Assembly: GCF_002013915.1 (NCBI RefSeq)
Contig: NZ_MBTF01000004.1
Coordinates: 1 to 64,000, forward strand
Origin: Mucilaginibacter pedocola
GTDB taxonomy: Bacteria; Bacteroidota; Bacteroidia; Sphingobacteriales; Sphingobacteriaceae
Length of the DNA: 64,000 nt
Direction of reading: 5' to 3'
Shown: positions 1 through 7,433 of the stretch, piece by piece
Position numbering within the stretch: position 1 is the first letter of the stretch
Layout of the letters: each line of letters opens with the position of its first letter
The notes under the pieces: model-generated
Seen by the model: the letters and a program-made list of their open reading frames with translations, nothing else
Told to the model about the DNA's origin: nothing
Database searches by the model: none
Translations under genes and position numbers: made by a program

Positions 1-241
1 CTCCTATGTTTGTTACCAATTAATATAGCTAATAATTTTGTATTGAGTGAAGGAGTATGAGAGCCGATTTGTGCTCAAACAACTCATGAAGTATGTTCTC
101 GCAAAGATACGGCCTCATGCTCTTTTGCCCATTGGAGTTTGAACAGAATGTAAGGCATACTGCATAGCGGTATAGCTTGGATATCCAACCAGGAGACAAA
201 ACGAAGATGGGTTATTCACTTATTAAAATAGATATTAACAG
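1..241 (+). other. IS110 left non-coding flank, candidate bridge-RNA region
   Basis: No gene is seen in these 241 bases. IS110-group elements are known to encode a structured guide (bridge) RNA in a non-coding end next to the transposase. The stretch has short complementary segments, for example around 54-66 and 105-121, that could fold. Assignment as a bridge RNA is inference from family knowledge and position only. Confidence 0.3.
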
Positions 242-1279
242 GTGATGACAAGTGTTTTAAAGCAAGTTGCCGGCATTGATGTGGCACAAAAGGAATTAGT
301 AGTATCGTTAGGCAGGATAGGCAGCTCCCTTGAGAAGGATATTTACGCTTGTAAATCGTTCGCCAATAAAGAATCGGGCTTTAAGGCTATGCTGGTTTGG
401 GTAAGCAAGCATAGCGTAAACACTACCAGCGTAAGGTATGTGATGGAAGCCACCGGCGTTTACCATGAGAAGCTGGCGTACTACCTGTCCGACAACGGTT
501 ACGAGGTTAGCATAGTACTACCCAATAAGATCAGCAACCATATAAGGTCGCTGGATATCAAAACCATTACTGATAAAACTGCTTCAAGAGGCATTTGCGA
601 TTTCGGGCTTGGTACAAAACTGGAGGACTGGCAGCAACCGGAGAAGGGGTTCAAAACATTAAGGCAGTTAACCCGGGAAAGGGGGCAATTGATAGCAGAA
701 CGTACGGTGGCTAAGAACCAGCTGCACGCCGAGCAGGCAGAAGCATACCCTAACGAAAGGAGCGTAGCCAGGCTCAAAGATCGTATCGGGCTGTTCAACA
801 GCCAGGAAAAAGAAGTTAAAGAAGAGATCGATGCCCTGATAAAGCAAGATGCCGAATTGACTAAAAGAGTACGTACTATTACATCTATCCCCGGCGTAGG
901 GTGGCTTACGGCAGTTACCATCCTTGCAGAAACGAATGGCTTCAACCTGATCCGCAATAAAAGGCAACTGGTAGGGTATAGCGGGTTGGATGTAAAAGTT
1001 AAAGACTCGGGCACTTCGGTAAAAAGTAAGCCTCGTATATCCAAACGAGGGAACCGTTATTTACGGAAGGCAATGTATATGCCTGCATTAGCCGCTATAC
1101 GTAGCGACAAGCATTTCAAAGCAGTGTTTGTGAGGTTAGTATCTAAACATGGAATTAAAATGAAAGCGGCGGTAGCGGTGCAGAGGAAGTTATTAGAACT
1201 GGTTTACACCCTTTGGAAAACAGGCGAGAGGTACGACAGCCGCTACCTGCAAGTACAAAGCGAGGAAGCAACCTCATAA
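242..1279 (+). CDS. IS110-family transposase/recombinase (DEDD)
   Basis: Catalyses movement of the element by a RuvC-like DEDD domain together with a C-terminal serine-containing domain. The N-terminal part shows GIDVAQKELVVSLG with the first catalytic Asp, then MEATGVY with the Glu, then an Asp-rich stretch (TDKTASRGICDFG). The C-terminal Transposase_20 domain shows SIPGVGWLTA followed by LVGYSGL and the ISKRGNRYLR basic motif. At about 345 residues it is full length. The frame opens at GTG 242, but ATG at 245 is the likelier start. No inactivating mutation is seen, so the element may still be active. It lies downstream of the convergent glnN gene, with no functional link. Confidence 0.93.
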   Translation: MMTSVLKQVAGIDVAQKELVVSLGRIGSSLEKDIYACKSFANKESGFKAMLVWVSKHSVNTTSVRYVMEATGVYHEKLAYYLSDNGYEVSIVLPNKISNHIRSLDIKTITDKTASRGICDFGLGTKLEDWQQPEKGFKTLRQLTRERGQLIAERTVAKNQLHAEQAEAYPNERSVARLKDRIGLFNSQEKEVKEEIDALIKQDAELTKRVRTITSIPGVGWLTAVTILAETNGFNLIRNKRQLVGYSGLDVKVKDSGTSVKSKPRISKRGNRYLRKAMYMPALAAIRSDKHFKAVFVRLVSKHGIKMKAAVAVQRKLLELVYTLWKTGERYDSRYLQVQSEEATS

Positions 1280-1284
1280 AATAG

Positions 1285-1318
1285 TTAGGGTGGTTAAAGC
1301 TAAAGCCAACCACCCTAA
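1285..1318 (+). terminator. Hairpin downstream of IS110 transposase
   Basis: TTAGGGTGGTT and AACCACCCTAA form a perfect 11-bp stem around a 12-base loop, directly after the transposase stop. There is no strong T-run on the plus strand, so it may be an element-end structure or a weak terminator. Confidence 0.45.
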
Positions 1319-1424
1319 ACAGGCTGGCATAAAGCCGCCTTAGACAACAAAAGTAAAAAATCATTTGGTAATCAACACAGAATCTTTGCGGTTAAATAAC
1401 CACCACTGCAAAGCACCCCGGCAA

Positions 1425-3599
1425 TTATTTGCTAAACAACAACTCCCTCAACTTAGGCAACGGCCAAATGTTGTTATCAACCAGTTGCTCCAGTTTGTCT
1501 ACATGGTAGCGGATAGGAGCAAAGTAGCTTTTTACTTTTTCGTCGTAGCTGATGGCGCGCTCGCGTATATCTTCAATAGCGTTGGCTTTTTTACGTTCGG
1601 TAACCATCTCATCAACATTCGTTTTAATAAAGTTGAGGTGGGTAGATATCCTGCTGATGATATCCAATTGGGCAGCATAAGCGGTTTGCTCCAAGCCGAT
1701 ATCCTTTAAGCCTTTTACATTAGTTATCAGTTTGCTTTGGTACTCTACCGCGGCCGGGATAATGGTATTTTGCACCAGCTCGCCAATTACGCGGGCTTCT
1801 ATTTGTAGTTTTTTGTAAAAGCTATCTAATAGTATCTCGTGGCGGGCGTGTGCTTCACGCTGGGTGAATACCCCTGTTTCGGCAAAAAGCTCAGCAGCTT
1901 TGTCGGTTACCAGGGCATCCAAAGCCTTAGGTGTAGTTTTTACATTGGCCAGTCCGCGTATCTCGGCTTCTTTTTCCCATTCGTCGCTATAGCCATTGCC
2001 CTCAAAGCGGATATTGCGCGATTCTTTAATGTAGCGTTTTATCACCATCATTAAGGCTACATCCTTTTTCTCGCCTTTTTTGATCAGCTTATCTACATCA
2101 ACCTTAAATTTCTTCAGCTGGTCGGCTACAATAAGGTTAAGTATGGTCATCGGGCTGGCCGAGTTGGCTGATGAGCCCACGGCGCGCAGCTCGAACTTAT
2201 TACCAGTGAAAGCAAAAGGCGAAGTGCGGTTACGGTCGGTATTATCCTTTAATATCTGTGGTATTTTAGGGATGCCCTGCCAAAGCGAGTTTTCCTCTTT
2301 TATTTTTTTGCTGAGGCGCGAGGTATCTATCTCATCCAATACCTCGGTAAGCTGGCTGCCCAAAAATATCGAGATAATAGCAGGTGGCGCTTCGTTGGCA
2401 CCCAGGCGGTGGTCGTTATTTACCGAAGCTACCGAAGCACGCAGCAAGTCGGCATGCTCGTGTACTGCTTTAATAGTGTTTACAAAAAAGGTAAGGAACT
2501 GCAGGTTGTTCTTTGGCGTTTTGCCCGGCGATAGCAGGTTTTTGCCGGTATTAGTTATCAGGCTCCAGTTATTATGCTTACCCGATCCGTTGATGCCGGC
2601 GTAGGGTTTCTCGTGCAGCAATACCTTAAAGTTATGGCGTGCGGCTACACGGTCCATAATATCCATCAGTAGCTGGTTATGGTCAATGGCGAGGTTTATT
2701 TCTTCGTAAACCGGCGCGCACTCAAATTGCGATGGTGCAACCTCATTGTGGCGTGTTTTTAAAGGTATACCTAATTGCAGGGCCTCGGTTTCCATATCCT
2801 GCATAAAGGCATACACACGGCTGGGGATAGAGCCAAAGTAATGGTCTTCCAGTTGCTGGTTTTTTGCCGATATATGCCCGAATAAGGTTCGTCCGGTTAA
2901 GTACAGATCGGGGCGGGCATTAAATAAGGCTGTATCAACCAAAAAGTATTCCTGCTCAATACCCAGCGATGCATTTACTTTTTCAATGCTTTTATCAAAG
3001 TAATGGCAAACATCTACCGCAGCTTTATCTAATACGCTTAATGCCTTTAATAATGGTACCTTATAATCTAATGCTTCGCCGGTGTACGATACAAATACCG
3101 TTGGGATGCAAAGTGTACGCGCAATAACAAAGGCGGGCGAGGATGGGTCCCAGGCGGTATAACCGCGTGCTTCGAAAGTATTACGTATGCCGCCGCTTGG
3201 GAAGCTGGAAGCATCCGGCTCCTGTTGTGCCAATGCATCTCCGCTGAAACGCTCAATGGCGCCGCCATCTGCAGTGGGTTCAAAAAAAGCGTCGTGCTTT
3301 TCGGCAGTGCTGCCGGTTAACGGCTGAAACCAGTGCGTGTAATGCGTTGCACCTTTACTCATGGCCCAGCTGCGCATGGCTGCTGCTACCTGTTCGGCCA
3401 GGTCGCGCGGGATGGTTTCGCCATGTTCTATTGAGTTTACAATGCCTGCGTACGCTTCCGACGACAGATACTCCTTCATTTTGTGCTTATCGAACACATT
3501 TGCACCGAAATAATCGGAAATTTTGGTTGAAGGGGCCTTTATTTCTGGGATTTCGCGGTTAAGTACTTCGCGTAATGCATGAAAACGATTGTTTGGCAT
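1425..3599 (-). CDS. glnN: Glutamine synthetase type III
   Basis: ATP-dependent synthesis of glutamine from glutamate and ammonia in the cytoplasm. The 724-residue length is typical of GSIII (about 700-730) and far longer than GSI. The N-terminal GSIII-specific region is followed by the catalytic barrel, with NEVAPSQFECAP near residue 285 and NGSGKHNNWS near 337, both characteristic of GSIII, and a long helical C-terminal tail. It stands alone; no PII or ammonium transporter gene is adjacent. The start is ATG at 3599, about 20 bases below a good -7 box. Assignment to GSIII is firm; physiological role beyond nitrogen assimilation is not shown by context. Confidence 0.96.
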   Translation of the reverse strand: MPNNRFHALREVLNREIPEIKAPSTKISDYFGANVFDKHKMKEYLSSEAYAGIVNSIEHGETIPRDLAEQVAAAMRSWAMSKGATHYTHWFQPLTGSTAEKHDAFFEPTADGGAIERFSGDALAQQEPDASSFPSGGIRNTFEARGYTAWDPSSPAFVIARTLCIPTVFVSYTGEALDYKVPLLKALSVLDKAAVDVCHYFDKSIEKVNASLGIEQEYFLVDTALFNARPDLYLTGRTLFGHISAKNQQLEDHYFGSIPSRVYAFMQDMETEALQLGIPLKTRHNEVAPSQFECAPVYEEINLAIDHNQLLMDIMDRVAARHNFKVLLHEKPYAGINGSGKHNNWSLITNTGKNLLSPGKTPKNNLQFLTFFVNTIKAVHEHADLLRASVASVNNDHRLGANEAPPAIISIFLGSQLTEVLDEIDTSRLSKKIKEENSLWQGIPKIPQILKDNTDRNRTSPFAFTGNKFELRAVGSSANSASPMTILNLIVADQLKKFKVDVDKLIKKGEKKDVALMMVIKRYIKESRNIRFEGNGYSDEWEKEAEIRGLANVKTTPKALDALVTDKAAELFAETGVFTQREAHARHEILLDSFYKKLQIEARVIGELVQNTIIPAAVEYQSKLITNVKGLKDIGLEQTAYAAQLDIISRISTHLNFIKTNVDEMVTERKKANAIEDIRERAISYDEKVKSYFAPIRYHVDKLEQLVDNNIWPLPKLRELLFSK

Positions 3600-4184
3600 A
3601 ACAAATAGAATTTTATTATGCCAAAAGTAGGAAATCCTTTAAAAAATATGATAAAAAGCAGGGTATATAAAGGTGTATGCTGCATGTTGGAAAATGAAGT
3701 ATTTTGCCGAATAAAATTTGTTGATTACCTAAATATATGCCTCAAATTTTAAGAATTATGCACGCATAGTATGTTTGGGTGATTAAATTTGTTTAAATAT
3801 TTGTAAATTTTATGAAATGCTTAAAATATTAACCATGATTATTAATCAAATTGACATATTTATAATATTTAAGCCTTGAATTTTTGTTTTTAGAAATAAA
3901 AAACTGGTAATAAGATTTTAATAATTAAAAATTTGATTGAAATAATTGAAATTTTAGCACCTATAATTTGTTTTTATTAAAATATACTCATATTTTCATG
4001 AAAAAATTAATAATTAATACCAATTCTATAGAGATTATTATAATTAGGGAAGTGCTGTCGGGATCTTAGTGGAGATTGGTGTTTAATTGTGGCTTTGTTT
4101 TAAACGTGAACGGTTGAAAAACCGATTAAAATATTAAAGAGCAACACAACAATTAACAAAAACAATAAATTTAATTCCTTATCC
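3600..4184. other. AT-rich intergenic region between divergent genes
   Basis: This 585-base region between glnN (minus) and the porin gene (plus) is strongly AT-rich and has no supported coding frame. It must contain both promoters, but only the glnN -7 box could be placed. No palindromic repeat of the kinds found elsewhere in the window was recognised. Confidence 0.6.
3622..3629 (-). promoter_or_regulatory. Candidate -7 box for glnN
   Basis: TACTTTTG on the minus strand matches the Bacteroidota -7 consensus TAnnTTTG. No clear TTTG is present at the -33 spacing, so this rests on one box. Confidence 0.4.
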
Positions 4185-5216
4185 ATGAAAAGAAAACTTT
4201 TACTCTTCTCATTCTTCGCAGCAGCGGCAACTTTTACGGCAAAAGCACAAGAGGCGCCAAAAGCAGATCCGCCATTGGTAATCTTCGGTTCGGTAGACAC
4301 TTACTACAAAAACGACTTCTCGGGCTTCAGAAATTCTGCAGGTAGCTCAAACATTCCAACCAGCTTCGCCAGCGACCAAAACTCTATCTCGATAGGTATG
4401 ATTGACCTGGGCGTTAAAAAGAAAGTTGGTAAAGCGGCCTTCGTTGGCGAAATGAGCTTCGGTCCGCGTGGCCAGGCACAGTCAATACCTCAACCGGCAG
4501 GTGATTCTTACCACATCCAGAACTTATACGTATCGTACGATGTTACCGATAAATTCAGCTTAACCGCTGGTTATATGGCTACATTTGTAGGTTACGAAGT
4601 AATTTCTCCGGTTGGTAACTTCAACTACTCAACTTCGTACCTGTTCACCAACGGTCCGTTCCAAAATGCAGGCTTTAAAGCTACTTATGCTTTCTCTGAT
4701 AAAGCAAGCTTAATGGCCGGTATATTCAACGATGGCTGGAATGGTTACTCTTCATCTAAAGATGTATCAACCTTTGGTGCGCAGTTATTTGTTAGCCCTG
4801 TTAGCGGCTGGACAGCTTACCTTAACTTTGTTAGCGGCAGCTACTCTGGTACCGAGGTTGACTTCACTACTGCTTACCAAATTACCAGCGCTTTCAAATT
4901 AGGTTTGAACGCTGCTGACTTCAACGCTCCAAACAGCCCGGGTGGTTTCCAGGGTGTGGCTTTATACCCACAACTTGCTGTTAGCCCAGCCGTATCGTTC
5001 GGTTTACGCGGCGAGTTCTTCAAATGGAAAGATACCGGTGCCGGCAGCACAAATGTTAAAGCATTTACTTTAACTTCAAATATCAAAGCAGGCCCGCTTA
5101 CTTTCATACCAGAGGTAAGGTTAGACCATGTTAGCGATGCCGTATTTGTAAACAGCAATGCTATGGCTTCTAAAAAAGCTTCGCAAATGGTATTAGCAGC
5201 TGTTTATTCTTTCTAA
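4185..5216 (+). CDS. Outer-membrane beta-barrel porin-like protein
   Basis: The predicted product has an N-terminal signal peptide (MKRKLLLFSFFAAAATFTAKAQ, cleavage after about residue 21) followed by alternating amphipathic strands with many aromatic girdle residues and a C-terminal Phe (AAVYSF), the hallmark of an outer-membrane barrel. The pattern and 343-residue size fit the OmpL-like beta-barrel porin group (BBP2) common in Bacteroidota. Substrate is unknown. Codon use is highly biased and regular, suggesting strong expression. It is monocistronic or co-transcribed with the small secreted protein that follows 72 bases later. Barrel type is confident; family name is from memory of similar sequences. 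Confidence 0.8.
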   Translation: MKRKLLLFSFFAAAATFTAKAQEAPKADPPLVIFGSVDTYYKNDFSGFRNSAGSSNIPTSFASDQNSISIGMIDLGVKKKVGKAAFVGEMSFGPRGQAQSIPQPAGDSYHIQNLYVSYDVTDKFSLTAGYMATFVGYEVISPVGNFNYSTSYLFTNGPFQNAGFKATYAFSDKASLMAGIFNDGWNGYSSSKDVSTFGAQLFVSPVSGWTAYLNFVSGSYSGTEVDFTTAYQITSAFKLGLNAADFNAPNSPGGFQGVALYPQLAVSPAVSFGLRGEFFKWKDTGAGSTNVKAFTLTSNIKAGPLTFIPEVRLDHVSDAVFVNSNAMASKKASQMVLAAVYSF

Positions 5217-5288
5217 TCTAAGTATCACACTTAATTAAAATTTCGGTAAGCCATCCATATTTGTTTATGGATGGCTTATCTTTATTAT

Positions 5289-5855
5289 ATGAAAAAATTA
5301 TTCCTCAGTATAGCTTGTTTCCTGGCCGTACAGGCCGCCATGGCACAAAAAGAAGTGTTGCAGTTTGACGAGAACAATAAGTATGTAGTATACCAGGTGG
5401 TTGATAAAAGCGGCATGACGGCTGATACCCTTTACCAGCGCGCCGCAGGCTTTGTGGGCAAGAGCGGCTCTAAAAAGAATGGCGGTACCGTCACTCAAAA
5501 AGATAAACTGGTAGTTTACGCCAGCGGGTTATTAACCAAAAAAGAAGTAGGCGAGGTAACCTACGTATTAACCATTGAAACCAAAGACCAGAAATACCGC
5601 TATAAATTTGCCGATTTTGTGTTTAAGCCTTATAAACGTAACCGCTACGGCAATATGGCCACCCAGCCGGGTTTAGATGTGCCGCTTGAAAAACTTTGGA
5701 CTAAGTACGACGATAAAGAAACCGACGGTATGCTGGCCCAGGTTGGTACTTTCTGCAAAACCAACGCAGCCCAATTAATGCTGGTGATGGATAAGGTGCA
5801 AATCCTACGTAAACCCGAAGATAACGTAAAGCGTGTTGAAACCGATAAGTGGTAA
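5289..5855 (+). CDS. Secreted DUF4468-like protein
   Basis: A 188-residue protein with a clear signal peptide (MKKLFLSIACFLAVQAAMAQ). The frame is open six codons further upstream, but the ATG at 5289 puts the signal sequence at the N-terminus and is preferred. The mature part, with VVDKSGMTADTLYQRA and a later YRYKFADFVFKPY segment, resembles the Bacteroidota DUF4468 family, a TBP-like-fold periplasmic domain of unknown function. It follows the porin gene on the same strand and may share its transcript. No catalytic motif is visible. The DUF name is a recollection, not a computed match. Confidence 0.7.
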   Translation: MKKLFLSIACFLAVQAAMAQKEVLQFDENNKYVVYQVVDKSGMTADTLYQRAAGFVGKSGSKKNGGTVTQKDKLVVYASGLLTKKEVGEVTYVLTIETKDQKYRYKFADFVFKPYKRNRYGNMATQPGLDVPLEKLWTKYDDKETDGMLAQVGTFCKTNAAQLMLVMDKVQILRKPEDNVKRVETDKW

Positions 5856-6017
5856 ATTGAGGCTTTGCCAACCCGATAAATATTTCAATAAACCGCATTT
5901 CGCAATATAAAATTTTGAATAATTTGATTTAGCCAATAAATATTCTGTAAAAGATAAAAAATACACAACATTATGTATTGCTGTAACGTTATATAGAAAA
6001 ATTTAATTCTAAACGTT

Positions 6018-6863
6018 ATGCTAAACACAAAATTTGATTTGTACAACACCGAGTGGCTTGATGTTGTATTTGGTAACCGTAACAAAGCCTATGGTGCTTA
6101 CGATCTGCGGAACCATTATGCGGGTACACTTAATAAAGCAATGGCTATAGCCTTTACGGTTGTTATATCCGGCGCAGTTGGGTTAAACTTCGCTTTTAGG
6201 TCGGCCCCGCCTGAGTTGGTTACTGTAGTAGAAGTAAAAAACGATCCTAATATTATTCACGAGCTAAAGCAAGAACAACCCAAACCGGAGCCGCAAAAAG
6301 CAGTTGAGCCGCCAAAGGCACAACCCCAGGTTAAGACCATTAAGTCGCTGCCGCCGGTAGTGGTGCCTGATGAAAAGCCAACAGAAGAACCGCCAACCAT
6401 TGATCAACTAAAAACTGCCGCTGTTGGGGCTGAAACAAAAAATGGAGACGAAGTAAAACCCGGCGAGAATGCCCCCGACCTTTCAAAAGGTACAGGTGAC
6501 GGTCCGGGTAAAGAGGCATCTAAAGGCAACGGTAACGAAATTGAAAATTTCGGTGCTATAGAAGTAAACCCCGAGCCGATAGGCGGTATGGCAGCATTCA
6601 GCAAGTTTTTAGGTAGAACCTTAAGATTCCCGGGGCAAGCTTTAGATGCTGGCGTATCGGGTAGGGTAATCATGACCTTTGTAATAGAAAAGGACGGCCA
6701 GATATCAAACATTACTGTAGATAGGCCCGCCGGTTACGGTTTCGACCAGGAAGCAACCCGTGTACTCAAACTGGCTAAAGCCTGGAAACCCGGTATCCAA
6801 AACGGTCAGCCGGTGCGTGTAAGGTATTCTATCCCTATTAATTTTCAATTGCCTACCGAATAG
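6018..6863 (+). CDS. tonB: Energy transducer TonB
   Basis: Couples the proton-motive force in the inner membrane to TonB-dependent receptors in the outer membrane. The N-terminus has the Bacteroidota-typical motif EWLDVVFGNRNKAYGAYDLR, then one membrane helix at about residues 40-58, a Pro/Lys/Glu-rich periplasmic spacer (about 80-130), and the C-terminal TonB domain from about 195 with SGRVIMTFVIEKDGQI and a final strand VRVRYSIPINFQL. The length of 281 residues is normal. exbB and exbD are not adjacent, which is common for accessory TonB genes. A strong terminator follows at once, so it is its own unit. A possible client is the receptor at 47958. Confidence 0.93.
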   Translation: MLNTKFDLYNTEWLDVVFGNRNKAYGAYDLRNHYAGTLNKAMAIAFTVVISGAVGLNFAFRSAPPELVTVVEVKNDPNIIHELKQEQPKPEPQKAVEPPKAQPQVKTIKSLPPVVVPDEKPTEEPPTIDQLKTAAVGAETKNGDEVKPGENAPDLSKGTGDGPGKEASKGNGNEIENFGAIEVNPEPIGGMAAFSKFLGRTLRFPGQALDAGVSGRVIMTFVIEKDGQISNITVDRPAGYGFDQEATRVLKLAKAWKPGIQNGQPVRVRYSIPINFQLPTE

Positions 6864-6910
6864 TTATTAAGTACAGTGTTTTAAGATAGAGTGTGTTTTG
6901 AGTTGTGAGG

Positions 6911-6946
6911 GCCGCAGCGGGAACGAAATTCCGCTGCGGCTTTTTT
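6911..6946 (+). terminator. Intrinsic terminator after tonB
   Basis: GCCGCAGCGG and CCGCTGCGGC form a perfect 10-bp GC-rich stem with a 10-base loop, followed by six T residues. It lies 48 bases after the tonB stop. Confidence 0.93.
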
Positions 6947-6959
6947 GTTTTTATTCAAA

Positions 6960-7260
6960 CCCTTTTGTCATCCTGAGCGATAGCGAAGGATCTGTTAGCC
7001 ACAAGGCTTTCGTCGCTATGCTTTGTGGCTAATAGATGCTTCGTCCCTCAGCATGGCAATGGCGCGTTATCCTATCTTATATCCAATGCCTCACATCTCA
7101 TATCTCAAATCTCCATCGTTTTTGCCCTTGTTGGTGTTATCACCAACAAGCCCGTGATGCCGTTAGATAGGTGAAAAACGTGAGGCCATTTGCTTAAAGA
7201 TGATAAGAGGGTTTTACAAACATTGGAGTCGTTGATGATAACACCAACGACGGCGGGAAA
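6960..7260. repeat. Cluster of interspersed palindromic repeats
   Basis: No gene is seen between tonB and purL. The stretch holds a copy of the 'tcctgagcgatagcgaagga' type element (about 6967-7060), a 'cacatctcatatctcaaatc' tract (about 7090-7115), and two related hairpins built on GTTGGTGTTATCACCAAC (about 7130-7155) and its variant GATGATAACACCAACG (about 7230-7250). They look like short non-coding mobile or REP-like sequences. Confidence 0.6.
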
Positions 7261-7282
7261 AAGTCTAAAGCGGTATTCCAAT

Positions 7283-7325
7283 AAAAAAGCCTTGCCTGGT
7301 TAATACCAAGCAAGGCTTTTTTTAT
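7283..7325. terminator. Bidirectional hairpin terminator upstream of purL
   Basis: AAGCCTTGC (7287-7295) pairs with GCAAGGCTT (7310-7318), flanked by A-runs on the left and T-runs on the right, so it can act on both strands. It does not follow any recognisable gene directly; it may block read-through from the tonB side into purL. Confidence 0.75.
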
Positions 7326-7373
7326 TGCTTTATTTGGCCGCTAAACTTCGCCTTTAAGCTTTAGTCTTTATGC

Positions 7374-7404
7374 TTTCAGCTTTCCCTGCTTTTTCCTAAT
7401 TTTG
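7374..7404 (+). promoter_or_regulatory. Candidate promoter of purL
   Basis: TAATTTTG at 7397-7404 matches TAnnTTTG exactly, with TTTC at 7374-7377 nineteen bases upstream as an imperfect -33 box. Transcription would begin near 7411, about 23 bases before the TTG start of purL. Confidence 0.55.
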
Positions 7405-7433
7405 CGCATCCTTTCAACATAAACAATTAAACA

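Larger units (their letters stand above)
1..1320 (+). mobile_element. IS110-family insertion sequence (ends unresolved)
   Basis: A transposase gene of the IS110 family lies between about 240 non-coding bases on its left and a short non-coding right flank ending near an 11-bp hairpin at 1285-1318. IS110 elements normally lack terminal inverted repeats and make no long target duplications, so the exact ends cannot be read from one copy. The left edge may lie outside the window. The extent given is a working boundary. Confidence 0.55.

Noticed and set aside
6864..7433. Possible small gene between tonB and purL
   Set aside because: All stretches are accounted for by terminators, repeat elements and the purL promoter; no frame has a plausible product.
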